NCBI GenBank assembly: GCA_040217575.1 | Contig: JAVJPW010000002.1 | Location: 310,001-374,000, forward strand | DNA length: 64,000 bases | Source: Pacificispira sp040217575 | GTDB taxonomy: Bacteria; Pseudomonadota; Alphaproteobacteria; UBA8366; Aestuariispiraceae | Reading direction: 5' to 3' | Part shown: positions 52,602 through 60,197 of the stretch, one piece after another | Layout: each line of letters starts with the position of its first letter | Numbering within the stretch: the stretch's first letter is position 1 | Notes under the pieces: generated by a model | Told to the model about the DNA's origin: nothing | The model's database searches: none | The model's input: only the letters and a program-made list of their open reading frames with translations | Program-made: the position numbers and the translations under genes

Positions 52602-52626
52602 TTCTCGCTCCTCCTCCCGTTGACGT

Positions 52627-53088
52627 CTAACGCACGCCTGTCGACCCGAACCCGCCGCCGCCGCGCGCCGTGTCGTCCAGGCTGTCCGATTCCGCCCAGG
52701 CAATGTGTACCACCGGGGCCAGCACCATCTGCGCGATCCGCATGCCGCGTTCGATGGTGAACGGTTCCCGCCCGTGATTGATCAGGATGACGCCGACTTC
52801 CCCCCGATAGTCGCTGTCGACCGTGCCCGGACTGTTCAGCACGGTAACGCCGTTCTTCGCCGCCAGACCCGACCGCGGCCTTACCTGTGCCTCGTACCCC
52901 GGCGGCAGGGCGATGCGAAGGCCCGTCGGAACGATCGTACTTTCGCCCGGCTGTAAAATTTTCGCATCGGCAATCGCCGCCAACAGGTCGCAGCCCGCCG
53001 CTTCAACACTGCCATAGGCGGGTAGGGCCAGATCCGCCCCGTGGGGCAGGCGTTCGACGCGGACTTCGACCTGATCAATTACACTCAT
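52627..53088 (-). CDS. dut: Deoxyuridine 5'-triphosphate nucleotidohydrolase
   Basis: Hydrolyses dUTP to dUMP and pyrophosphate, keeping uracil out of DNA. The 153-residue trimeric-type dUTPase shows all motifs: AGCDLLAAI (motif 1), VRPRSGLAAKNGVTVLNSPG (motifs 2-3, with TVDSDYRGEVGVILINHG), GMRIAQMVL and the C-terminal GGGGFGSTG that closes on the substrate. The start at 53088 follows GAGGT by six bases; the ATG at 53094 touches that site. coaBC lies 36 bases upstream, the common alphaproteobacterial coaBC-dut order. Confidence 0.97.
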   Translation of the reverse strand: MSVIDQVEVRVERLPHGADLALPAYGSVEAAGCDLLAAIADAKILQPGESTIVPTGLRIALPPGYEAQVRPRSGLAAKNGVTVLNSPGTVDSDYRGEVGVILINHGREPFTIERGMRIAQMVLAPVVHIAWAESDSLDDTARGGGGFGSTGVR

Positions 53089-53124
53089 AATCATACCTCA
53101 AGGACCGTCCCGGGATTTGCGGGG

Positions 53125-54351
53125 TCAGTCGGTTACGTTTGCGAAATGCTCCTCAATCGCGGCGCACAGACGATCCGCGACCGCAACCTTCGTCATTGTC
53201 GGCCAGGCGTCGGCACCGTCCGCGGTGATCAGATGCACCGTGTTCTCATCTCCGCCGAAAGTGCCGGTTCCCGTCGAAACATCGTTCGCGACGATCCAGT
53301 CGCAGCCTTTGCGCAACAGTTTCGCATGTGCCGTTTCGACGACATTGCCGGTTTCAGCCGCAAACCCGATAACCAGGTCGGGCCGTCCGTCCGTCATCTG
53401 CGATACGGTCTTCAGAATGTCGGGATTTTCCGCAAGCGACAGCGTCGGGACGGGCGCGTCTTCCTGTTTCTTCAGCTTTCGGTCGGCCGCGTCGGTCACG
53501 CGCCAGTCGGCGACGGCGGCGGCAAAGATCGCAATGTCCGCCGGCAGCGCCGCCTGACAGGCGTCCAACATGTCCCGCGCGCTTTCGACCGAAACCAATT
53601 TCACCCCGTCCGGTGCGTCCAGCCGCGTCGGTCCGCTGACCAGTGTGACCCGCGCGCCACGCGCCGCCAGCGCCGCGGCAATGGCATAGCCCTGCTTACC
53701 GGAAGACCGGTTCGCGATATAGCGCACAGGGTCGATCGCTTCATGGGTCGGGCCCGCGGTTACCAGCACGGACCGCCCGGAAACCGCGGATGGTTTCGCA
53801 GCCGAATCGATGCCAAGCCGGTCCAGTATGGCCGCCAGAATCGTTGCCGGTTCCGACAGCCGGCCATACCCGAACTCGCCGCAGGCCATGGGTCCTTCTT
53901 CCGGCCCGACGACCGCGACACCGCGGGATTTCAACGTCGATAAATTGGCCTGTGTCGCCGGGTGGTCCCACATGCGGACATTCATTGCGGGCGCCACCAT
54001 GACCGGTTTGTCCGTCGCCAGAAGGACGGTCGTTGCCAGGTCATCAGCCAGCCCCGCCGTCATCTTCGCCAGGATGTCGGCGGACGCGGGGGCAACCACG
54101 ATCAGGTCGGCCTGACGCGAAAGCTGAATATGGCCCATTTCGGATTCGTCGGTCAGCGAAAACAGGTCCTGATAAACCTTGTCCTCGCTCAACGCGGACA
54201 GAGACAGGGGCGTAACGAACTGGGCGCCGCCCCTGGTCAGGACGCAACGGACGCCGATCCCGCGTTCCTTAAGCCGGCGTATCAGCTCAAGCGACTTATA
54301 CGCGGCGATGCCCCCTGAAACGATCAGGACGATCCGGTACCGGTCAGTCAT
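53125..54351 (-). CDS. coaBC: Bifunctional phosphopantothenoylcysteine decarboxylase/phosphopantothenate-cysteine ligase
   Basis: Two consecutive steps of coenzyme A synthesis. The 408-residue protein has the flavin-dependent CoaC domain first (about 1-180: YRIVLIVSGGIAAYKSLELI, APASADILAKMTAGLADDLA, VMVAPAMNVRMWDHPATQAN with the active-site Asn and Met). The CoaB domain follows (about 190-408: SVLVTAGPTHEAIDPVRYIA, NRSSGKQGYAIAAALAARGA, the Lys-bearing AVADWRVTDAADRKLKKQED, and VSTGTGTFGGDENTVHLITA). A perfect CtrA-type site lies about 130 bases upstream of the start. ubiB is upstream on the same strand, 180 bases away. Confidence 0.97.
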   Translation of the reverse strand: MTDRYRIVLIVSGGIAAYKSLELIRRLKERGIGVRCVLTRGGAQFVTPLSLSALSEDKVYQDLFSLTDESEMGHIQLSRQADLIVVAPASADILAKMTAGLADDLATTVLLATDKPVMVAPAMNVRMWDHPATQANLSTLKSRGVAVVGPEEGPMACGEFGYGRLSEPATILAAILDRLGIDSAAKPSAVSGRSVLVTAGPTHEAIDPVRYIANRSSGKQGYAIAAALAARGARVTLVSGPTRLDAPDGVKLVSVESARDMLDACQAALPADIAIFAAAVADWRVTDAADRKLKKQEDAPVPTLSLAENPDILKTVSQMTDGRPDLVIGFAAETGNVVETAHAKLLRKGCDWIVANDVSTGTGTFGGDENTVHLITADGADAWPTMTKVAVADRLCAAIEEHFANVTD

Positions 54352-54482
54352 TTCGATGTCCGAGGGTTCGGGCTAAAAAACATAAGCGTTATGTAAATTA
54401 CTCGATGCAACCCGGCAAGCGGCAGATTGAAGACGCTTACATGATCGACCGAACTCGCAGATTGGGTTTGACCGCGAAATGG

Positions 54483-54498
54483 TTAACGGGTGGTTAAC
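54483..54498. promoter_or_regulatory. Perfect CtrA-type site TTAA-N7-TTAAC
   Basis: TTAA at 54483-54486, seven bases (CGGGTGG), TTAAC at 54494-54498. This is an exact match to the CtrA consensus TTAA-N7-TTAAC. It lies in the 180-base gap between ubiB and coaBC, about 130 bases upstream of the coaBC start. If active it would most likely tie coaBC-dut-rrf2 transcription to the cell cycle. Confidence 0.65.
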
Positions 54499-54531
54499 AG
54501 GCCATCGCCTGCGAATGTAGTTAAAGCCTGC

Positions 54532-56073
54532 TTATTTGACGGAAATTGCGATGGCCGCCAGCACGGCCAGAATCGCAATCGGCCCCCAAATCCGCGTAAA
54601 CCCCTGAATTCCACCCGGTTCACGAAGGTTGCCGTCGGCCGTCATGCCGTTTTCCGACAGGCGTTCCAGCGTTTCCTCCGCCCGGCGCAGGGTACGTGGC
54701 AGCCGTTCCAGCGTATCGATCGTATCGCGCACTGTCTGTGCCACGCGGGCTTCGGGGCCGCGGTTCGCGATCATCCATTCTTCGATCAGCGGCCGGGCCA
54801 GCATCCACATGTTGACGTGTGGGTTCAGGACCCGGCCCACCCCTTCCGCGACCAGCATGGTCTTCTGCAGCAGCAGCAGGTCCGGCTGCGCCGGCATGTC
54901 GAACCGTTCCGTCGTCCGGAAAAGATGTTCCAGCAGGCGACCGACGGAAATTTCGTTCAGCGGCTTGTCCAGAACCGGCTCCCCGATGGCGCGCAGCGCC
55001 TGTTTGAACAGGGCGCGGTTCTGTCCCTTGGGCACATAGCCGATGGCAAAATGCGCGTCCGCCACGCGGCCATAGTCGCGTTCCAGAAAACCCACAAGCG
55101 TATCCGCCATGAAAATGCGCTGCGGGCGGGTCACGCGTCCCATGATCCCGAAATCGACAGGACACAGTCGCCCTTCGGCGTCTACAAACATGTTTCCAGG
55201 GTGCATGTCGGCATGGAAATAGCCGTCGCGGAAAACCTGCAGGAAGAAGATTCGGGCGGACCGCGCCAGAATATCGTCTATATCGTGCCCGGCATCCCGC
55301 AATCCATCGACATCGTCGATGTTATGCCCGTGAATGCGTTCGGTTGTAAGGACCCGCTGACCGGTGCGTTCCCAATCGACGGAAACCACATAAAAGCCTT
55401 CGTCCCCGTCGCAGTTTTCCTTGAGTTCCGCGGCGGCGGCCCCTTCCAGCCGAAGGTCGAGTTCGACGCGCACCCATTCTTCGAACGTGTCGACGACCGC
55501 GACCGGCCGCAGGCGGCGCGACGGCGGATAGATGCGTTCCGCCACCCGCGCCAGGAACCGAAACAGATCGATATCCTTTTCCAGCCGCTCTTCGATGCCG
55601 GGACGCAGGACTTTGACCGCGACATCGCGGCCATCGGTGGTGACCGCAAAATGGACCTGGGCGATGGACGCGGCGGCCACGGCCTCTCGCTCGAAACTGG
55701 TGAAGGCGTCGTCCAGCGGTTTCGCCAGCGCTTCCTCGATCGTTGCGATGGCCTGGTCCGTCGGAAACGGCGGCAGCCCGTCCTGCAGATGTTCCAGGTC
55801 GTGGGCGACCTGATCACCAACCAGATCGGCACGAACCGAAAGGGCCTGCCCCAGCTTCACGAAACTCGGACCCAGCGCGGTAAGCGCGGCTGCCAGTTTC
55901 TGCCCCGGCCGCCCGTCGCGACGGCGCCGGAAAAGAAGGCGGATCATAAACAACAGGATGCGCAGCGGCGGTGCACGACCGGAAGCCTGTTCCAGCGGCC
56001 AAAGCGCGTCGTGGCGCGCCAGAATGTGCGCGATCCCGATCAGACGGCAAAGATGGATGACGGGGCGCACCAT
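54532..56073 (-). CDS. ubiB: UbiB atypical kinase/ATPase of ubiquinone synthesis
   Basis: Member of the ABC1/ADCK/UbiB family, a membrane-associated atypical kinase-like protein needed for ubiquinone synthesis. The 513-residue protein has the KxGQ motif in GPSFVKLGQALSVRADLVGD, the Ala-rich nucleotide loop EREAVAAASIAQVHFAVTTD, HADMHPGNMFVDAEGRLCPV (catalytic-loop region) and DFGIMGRV. Two C-terminal hydrophobic helices end the chain. It lies six bases after the ubiE stop, in the standard ubiE-ubiB order. Confidence 0.97.
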   Translation of the reverse strand: MVRPVIHLCRLIGIAHILARHDALWPLEQASGRAPPLRILLFMIRLLFRRRRDGRPGQKLAAALTALGPSFVKLGQALSVRADLVGDQVAHDLEHLQDGLPPFPTDQAIATIEEALAKPLDDAFTSFEREAVAAASIAQVHFAVTTDGRDVAVKVLRPGIEERLEKDIDLFRFLARVAERIYPPSRRLRPVAVVDTFEEWVRVELDLRLEGAAAAELKENCDGDEGFYVVSVDWERTGQRVLTTERIHGHNIDDVDGLRDAGHDIDDILARSARIFFLQVFRDGYFHADMHPGNMFVDAEGRLCPVDFGIMGRVTRPQRIFMADTLVGFLERDYGRVADAHFAIGYVPKGQNRALFKQALRAIGEPVLDKPLNEISVGRLLEHLFRTTERFDMPAQPDLLLLQKTMLVAEGVGRVLNPHVNMWMLARPLIEEWMIANRGPEARVAQTVRDTIDTLERLPRTLRRAEETLERLSENGMTADGNLREPGGIQGFTRIWGPIAILAVLAAIAISVK

Positions 56074-56079
56074 GCGGCG

Positions 56080-56829
56080 TCAGATTCTCCAGCCCTGATG
56101 GATCGCCGCGATCCCGCCGGAAAGGTTGCGGTATGTCACGTTTTCCAGCCCGGCATCGCGCATGCGGGACACAAGCGTCTGTTGGTCGGGAAATCGGCGG
56201 ATGGATTCCGCCAGATAGACATAACTTTCCTCATCCCGCGCGACCCAGCGGCCAAGCGCCGGCAGAACCCGGAAGGAATACTGGTCATAGAGCCGGTCCA
56301 GCACGGGAAGGGCGACGTGGCTGAATTCCAGGCATAGAAACTTGCCGCCGGGCCTGAGCACGCGCCGCGCCTCTGACAGGACGGACGCGATATCCGTCAC
56401 GTTGCGCAGACCGAACGCGATTGTGAAGACATCGACGGACGACCTTGCGACCGGCAGACGCTGGGCGTCGCCCACGGTCCAGCGGACGCCTGTTAGAAGG
56501 CCGCGGTCGATCGCGCGGTCCCGCCCGACACGGACCATCCCTTCGGTCAGGTCGCAGATCGTCACCTGTCCCCCGCCGGCATCCAGAAAGCGAAAGGCGA
56601 TGTCGCCGGTGCCGCCCGCCACATCCAGCAGGTGCTGGTCGGCGCGCGGCCGGATCTGGTCGATCAGCGATGCCTTCCACAGCCGGTGGATGCCCCCGGA
56701 CATCAGGTCGTTCATCAGGTCGTAGCGTCCGGCCACGGACGAAAAGACATCGCGGACAAGACCCGGCTTTTCGTCCGGATCCACGTCCCGATAGCCGAAG
56801 CTTGCGTTATCGCCGGTCGTTCCCATCAT
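56080..56829 (-). CDS. ubiE: Ubiquinone/menaquinone C-methyltransferase UbiE
   Basis: Class I methyltransferase that adds the C-methyl group to the ubiquinone (and menaquinone) ring. The 249-residue protein shows VRDVFSSVAGRYDLMNDLMS, HRLWKASLIDQI, the SAM motif LLDVAGGTGDIAFRFLDAG, AIDRGLLTGVRWTVGDAQRL, and AFGLRNVTDIASVLSEARRV, which is highly characteristic. The start is uncertain among ATGs at 56829, 56826 and 56877; 56829 leaves room for the promoter of divergent mutM. No clear ribosome-binding site was seen. Confidence 0.95.
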   Translation of the reverse strand: MMGTTGDNASFGYRDVDPDEKPGLVRDVFSSVAGRYDLMNDLMSGGIHRLWKASLIDQIRPRADQHLLDVAGGTGDIAFRFLDAGGGQVTICDLTEGMVRVGRDRAIDRGLLTGVRWTVGDAQRLPVARSSVDVFTIAFGLRNVTDIASVLSEARRVLRPGGKFLCLEFSHVALPVLDRLYDQYSFRVLPALGRWVARDEESYVYLAESIRRFPDQQTLVSRMRDAGLENVTYRNLSGGIAAIHQGWRI

Positions 56830-56879
56830 GATGCGCCAGACAATAGCGTTCTGTTGGGACCAGTCAAAGAACAACACGC

Positions 56880-57746
56880 ATGCCGGAGCTTCCAGAAGTA
56901 GAGACTGTTTGTCGCGGGTTGCGGCCCATGCTGGTCGGGCGCCGCCTGACCCGTGTCGACCAGCGCCGGGCGGATTTGCGATTTCCGTTTCCGCAAGGCT
57001 TTGCCGCGCATCTGACTGGCGCGCAGGTCACCGCCATCGACCGGCGTGCGAAATACATCCTGATCCGCCTTTCGGACGGCTGGACCTGGCTGGTTCATCT
57101 GGGCATGTCCGGCCGTTTCACGATCACGCCCGGTGCCAGGGCGTCGTCCGGCCAGGCCGGCCACAATTCAGGCTGGGCGCTGGCGGAACCACATGATCAT
57201 CTGATCGCCGAGACCGAGGATGGCGCGCGTGTCGTCTATAACGATGTGCGACGGTTCGGATTCATGGATCTGATCCCGCCGGGCGGCGATGCGACCAGTA
57301 AGCATTTGGCCGGCCTGGGTCCGGAACCGCTGGACCCGGCTTTCGACGCCGAATACCTGTCCGGCGTACTGGCGGGGAAGCGGACGCCGATCAAGGCCGC
57401 CTTGCTGGACCAGCATATCGTCGCCGGCCTGGGGAACATCTATATCTGTGAAGCACTGTGGCGGGCCGGCATAAGCCCGCGACGGCTTGCGGCGGGTGTG
57501 CGCGGCGTTCGAGCCGAACGCCTGGTCCGTGCCGTGAAGGATGTGCTGGACGCGGCGATTGCCGCGGGCGGATCTTCCCTTCGCGACTATGTACAGGCGT
57601 CCGGCGAGTTGGGCTATTTTCAGCATGCCTGGGACGCATACGACCGGGCGGGTGAGGTCTGCCGCCGGGCAGACTGTGGTGGGCAAATCCAGCGCATCGT
57701 CCAGTCGGGCCGGTCGACCTATTTCTGTTCCAGGCATCAGCGCTGA
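56880..57746 (+). CDS. mutM: Formamidopyrimidine-DNA glycosylase
   Basis: Base-excision repair enzyme that removes 8-oxoguanine and cuts the abasic site. The 288-residue protein begins MPELPEVETVCRGLRPMLVG, with catalytic Pro at mature position 1 and Glu next to it. Further features are the conserved Lys in RRAKYILIRLSDGWTWLVHL and the helix-two-turn-helix region with LDQHIVAGLGNIYICEALWR. The C-terminal zinc finger is C-x4-C then C-x2-H (CRRADC and CSRH), where the last ligand is His rather than Cys. It is divergent from ubiE with about 50 bases between the starts. Confidence 0.96.
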   Translation: MPELPEVETVCRGLRPMLVGRRLTRVDQRRADLRFPFPQGFAAHLTGAQVTAIDRRAKYILIRLSDGWTWLVHLGMSGRFTITPGARASSGQAGHNSGWALAEPHDHLIAETEDGARVVYNDVRRFGFMDLIPPGGDATSKHLAGLGPEPLDPAFDAEYLSGVLAGKRTPIKAALLDQHIVAGLGNIYICEALWRAGISPRRLAAGVRGVRAERLVRAVKDVLDAAIAAGGSSLRDYVQASGELGYFQHAWDAYDRAGEVCRRADCGGQIQRIVQSGRSTYFCSRHQR

Positions 57747-57823
57747 TCCGGATTCCGTTTGGAATTTCAAGGCGCTTCATATCAGGATTGTGCACAGCAC
57801 AAAAAAACGCTAGCACAATCGCC

Positions 57824-58195
57824 ATGAACTGGACGTCGCGATGGGCGGGCAAAACCGCGCTTGCTTTCTGTGCCTTCTGCCTGATCGGTGCGGGCATGGC
57901 GGGCGCGCAGGGGTTTCTGACAGGGTTCGAAGACCTTCCGCTTGCGCCCAACCTGCGTGCGGTGGAAGACACGGGCTTGGTGTTTGATTCGCCGGCCGGG
58001 CGGATCGTCGAAGGCTATGCCACCGGCGACACGAATGCCGCGGCCGTCCAGGAATTCTATCAGGAAACGCTGCCGGCCCTGGGTTGGATCCATGAAGACG
58101 GGTCCCGCTTCCGCCGGGAGGGCGAACAGCTTGTCATTGATTACTTCGGTTCCGCCGGCGCGCTCAGCGTACGATTTACCCTGGCGCCGTTATAG
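57824..58195 (+). CDS. Small exported protein of unknown function
   Basis: A 123-residue protein with a Sec signal peptide (TALAFCAFCLIGAGMAGAQG, cleavage near AGA-QG). The mature domain, about 85 residues, reads LAPNLRAVEDTGLVFDSPAG, then GYATGDTNAAAVQEFYQETL with LPALGWIHEDGSRFRREGEQ. This is the pattern of small periplasmic proteins that pair a helix with a beta-sheet, but no named family is certain. The ATG at 57824 gives a clean signal; a TTG at 57788 would add residues before it. It follows mutM by 77 bases and precedes the hydratase gene by 57. Confidence 0.78.
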   Translation: MNWTSRWAGKTALAFCAFCLIGAGMAGAQGFLTGFEDLPLAPNLRAVEDTGLVFDSPAGRIVEGYATGDTNAAAVQEFYQETLPALGWIHEDGSRFRREGEQLVIDYFGSAGALSVRFTLAPL

Positions 58196-58252
58196 ACCGG
58201 TCCGGGCCGACAACCGCATCCATCAAACAACTGAGAAACGAAGAGGAAGACC

Positions 58253-59029
58253 ATGGGGTATGAGCATATCATCGCCGAGAAGAAAGACTCGGTCGGGCTG
58301 ATCACGCTGAACCGGCCGAAGGCGCTGAACGCGCTTTGCGCCGCGCTGATCGCCGAACTGGGCCGGGCGCTCGATGACATGGAAGCCGACGACGCGATCG
58401 GGGCCGTGGTCATCACCGGCTCCGAAAAGGCATTTGCCGCCGGGGCGGACATTAAGGAAATGGCGTCCAAGGATTTCATGGACGTCTATTTGGGGGACTT
58501 CATCACCGACGGATGGGAACGGATCACGACCTGCCGCAAACCGATCATCGCCGCTGTGGCTGGTTATGCGCTGGGCGGTGGCTGTGAAGTCGCCATGATG
58601 TGCGATTTCATCATTGCCGCGGAAAGCGCCAAATTCGGTCAGCCGGAAATCACCATCGGAACGATTCCCGGCTCTGGCGGCACACAGCGCCTGACCCGCT
58701 TTGTCGGCAAGTCCAAGGCAATGGAAATGTGCCTGACGGGGCGTCTGATGGACGCCGCCGAAGCGGAACGGTCGGGTCTTGTCAGCCGCGTCGTTCCGAA
58801 CGAGGAACTGCTGGGCGATGCCATGAAGACCGCCGCACAGATTGCCGGTCTGTCGCGTCCGGTCGTCCTGATGGCAAAAGATGCGGTCAACCGCGCCTAC
58901 GAAACCACCCTGAAGGAAGGGGTGCATTTCGAACGCCGGATCTTCCATTCGACCTTCGCGTTGGAAGACCAGAAGGAAGGCATGGCGGCCTTTGCGGAAA
59001 AACGCGAACCGAAATGGAAGAACCGCTAA
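58253..59029 (+). CDS. Enoyl-CoA hydratase
   Basis: Crotonase-fold enzyme that hydrates 2-enoyl-CoA in fatty acid or amino acid breakdown. The 258-residue protein has LITLNRPKALNALCAALIAE, the oxyanion-hole segment KAFAAGADIKEM and YALGGGCEVAMMCDFIIAAE. Both catalytic Glu residues are in place (in GGGCEVAM and FGQPEITIGTIPGSGGTQRL). This is the classical short-chain type (FadB1/PaaF/EchA-like). GAGGAAG precedes the ATG. The specific substrate is not determined. Confidence 0.93.
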   Translation: MGYEHIIAEKKDSVGLITLNRPKALNALCAALIAELGRALDDMEADDAIGAVVITGSEKAFAAGADIKEMASKDFMDVYLGDFITDGWERITTCRKPIIAAVAGYALGGGCEVAMMCDFIIAAESAKFGQPEITIGTIPGSGGTQRLTRFVGKSKAMEMCLTGRLMDAAEAERSGLVSRVVPNEELLGDAMKTAAQIAGLSRPVVLMAKDAVNRAYETTLKEGVHFERRIFHSTFALEDQKEGMAAFAEKREPKWKNR

Positions 59030-59186
59030 GTCGGCCAAGGTCCCGGCTCTATGGGCGGCGCTGGTCTTGCGCCGCCTATTTTCCGGGCTTGACGCACGGT
59101 CCAGCCATCCCTATAAGCGCCCCCGATTTGAACATTGGGCACGGTTCCGCCGAACCGCACCCGCACGGACAACGAACGAGATCGAT

Positions 59187-59453
59187 ATGGCCAACCATCA
59201 ATCCGCGCTGAAGCGCATCCGCCAGACGAAAAAGCGCACCGATCGTAACATTTCGCGGCGCAACCGTATTCGCACCTTTGTGCGTCGGGTCGAAGAGGCG
59301 GTGGAAAGCGGCGACGCAACCGCGGCGCAGGCAGCGTTCGACGTCGCCATGCCGGAACTGCATCGTGGCGTGTCGAAAGGGCTCTTCCACAAGAAGACGG
59401 CCGCACGCAAGATCAGCCGCCTCGCCAAGCGGGTCAAGGCGACCGCGTCCTGA
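59187..59453 (+). CDS. rpsT: 30S ribosomal protein S20
   Basis: Small-subunit primary binder of 16S rRNA. The 88-residue product is MANHQSALKRIRQTKKRTDR onward, with FVRRVEEAVESGDATAAQAA and the C-terminal GLFHKKTAARKISRLAKRVK, all typical. The frame extends upstream to 58992 but the ATG at 59187 gives the family N-terminus. An intrinsic terminator follows 27 bases after the stop. rpsT directly upstream of dnaA is the usual arrangement in alphaproteobacteria. Confidence 0.98.
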   Translation: MANHQSALKRIRQTKKRTDRNISRRNRIRTFVRRVEEAVESGDATAAQAAFDVAMPELHRGVSKGLFHKKTAARKISRLAKRVKATAS

Positions 59454-59480
59454 CGCGACGACCATTGCGGACGAATTCGA

Positions 59481-59506
59481 CGCCGGGCATCAGCCCGGCG
59501 TTTTTT
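59481..59506 (+). terminator. Rho-independent terminator after rpsT
   Basis: CGCCGGGC (59481-59488) pairs perfectly with GCCCGGCG (59493-59500) around a four-base loop, followed by six Ts (59501-59506). It separates rpsT from the dnaA region. Confidence 0.95.
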
Positions 59507-60197
59507 GTCGCGGAATCGTCACACTTGAGTAAATTTTTACAGATCGGTTACGGCGTAAGAATATTGCGCCTGTCGTGGGTCGTCAGGCCCATGTTTCGGA
59601 ACAAAAACGACTTTTTGAAGTGCATTACAGGTTTTCGGTTTTAAGGCGCGACCCGGAAGGATTGTGCCCTTCCGAGTCAACAGATTTATTTTCAGATTCG
59701 GGCGCCGACTCGTCTTGATAGAAAAATTTTTGGCAATTAGGATTGCGACAGGTTGAGAGTTCGCAGTTCGCTTGCCGAAGAAAAAATCGGCGCTTCGCGC
59801 TTCAAGAACAGAATACGAGGTGGGGATTTGTTTAAGAATTTATGACATCAGGGATAAATTCTTAGACACAATCGATTTTTTCTTGAGCAGCAATAATGAT
59901 AAACATGGGCATTCTAAATTTTTAGTGCCCAGATAAAGGTTTTGGTTGGTTTTTTGTGTCAATTAGCCTTTCCGGCTTCACGACTAACCAAAATAAATTA
60001 TTGCTTCCCCGATCTTAAATGGCGGGGCGTGGCGGGTCGATTGACCTAGCGAATGATAGGCGCTGTGAACGAATGGGATGGGCTTTGGTAGCCGATGCCG
60101 GTCGCGGGGTTTTGACTCCGGGGTGGTTTCGGCTGGGTATGGACGCACGGCAATTGGCCAGGTTTATGGCCGACGATGTTTTGGGGGTTGGAAGCGT
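59507..60197. promoter_or_regulatory. AT-rich structured interval upstream of dnaA
   Basis: About 690 bases without a convincing gene. A 61-residue frame near 60019 is Gly/Arg-rich with no ribosome-binding site and is rejected. Four inverted repeats stand out: 59654-59660 with 59668-59674 (CGGAAGG/CCTTCCG); 59833-59842 with 59855-59864 (TAAGAATTTA/TAAATTCTTA, perfect); 59907-59930 (GGGCA...CTAAA/TTTAG...TGCCC with a two-base bulge); and 59940-59950 with 59983-59993 (TTTTGGTTGGT against ACTAACCAAAA, one G-U pair). The only DnaA-box-like word seen is TTAGACACA at 59862-59870, one mismatch from TTATNCACA. It must hold the dnaA promoter; an origin is possible but not shown. Confidence 0.5.
59833..59864. 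repeat. Perfect 10-base inverted repeat upstream of dnaA
   Basis: TAAGAATTTA at 59833-59842 and TAAATTCTTA at 59855-59864, separated by 12 bases. The right arm overlaps the DnaA-box-like TTAGACACA. It could be a two-site operator (centre-to-centre distance 22 bases, two helical turns) or a hairpin. Confidence 0.6.

Noticed and set aside
59507..60197. Proven replication origin
   Set aside because: AT-rich and beside dnaA, but only one degenerate DnaA-box word was found and no cluster. In many alphaproteobacteria the origin is elsewhere, so it is not called.
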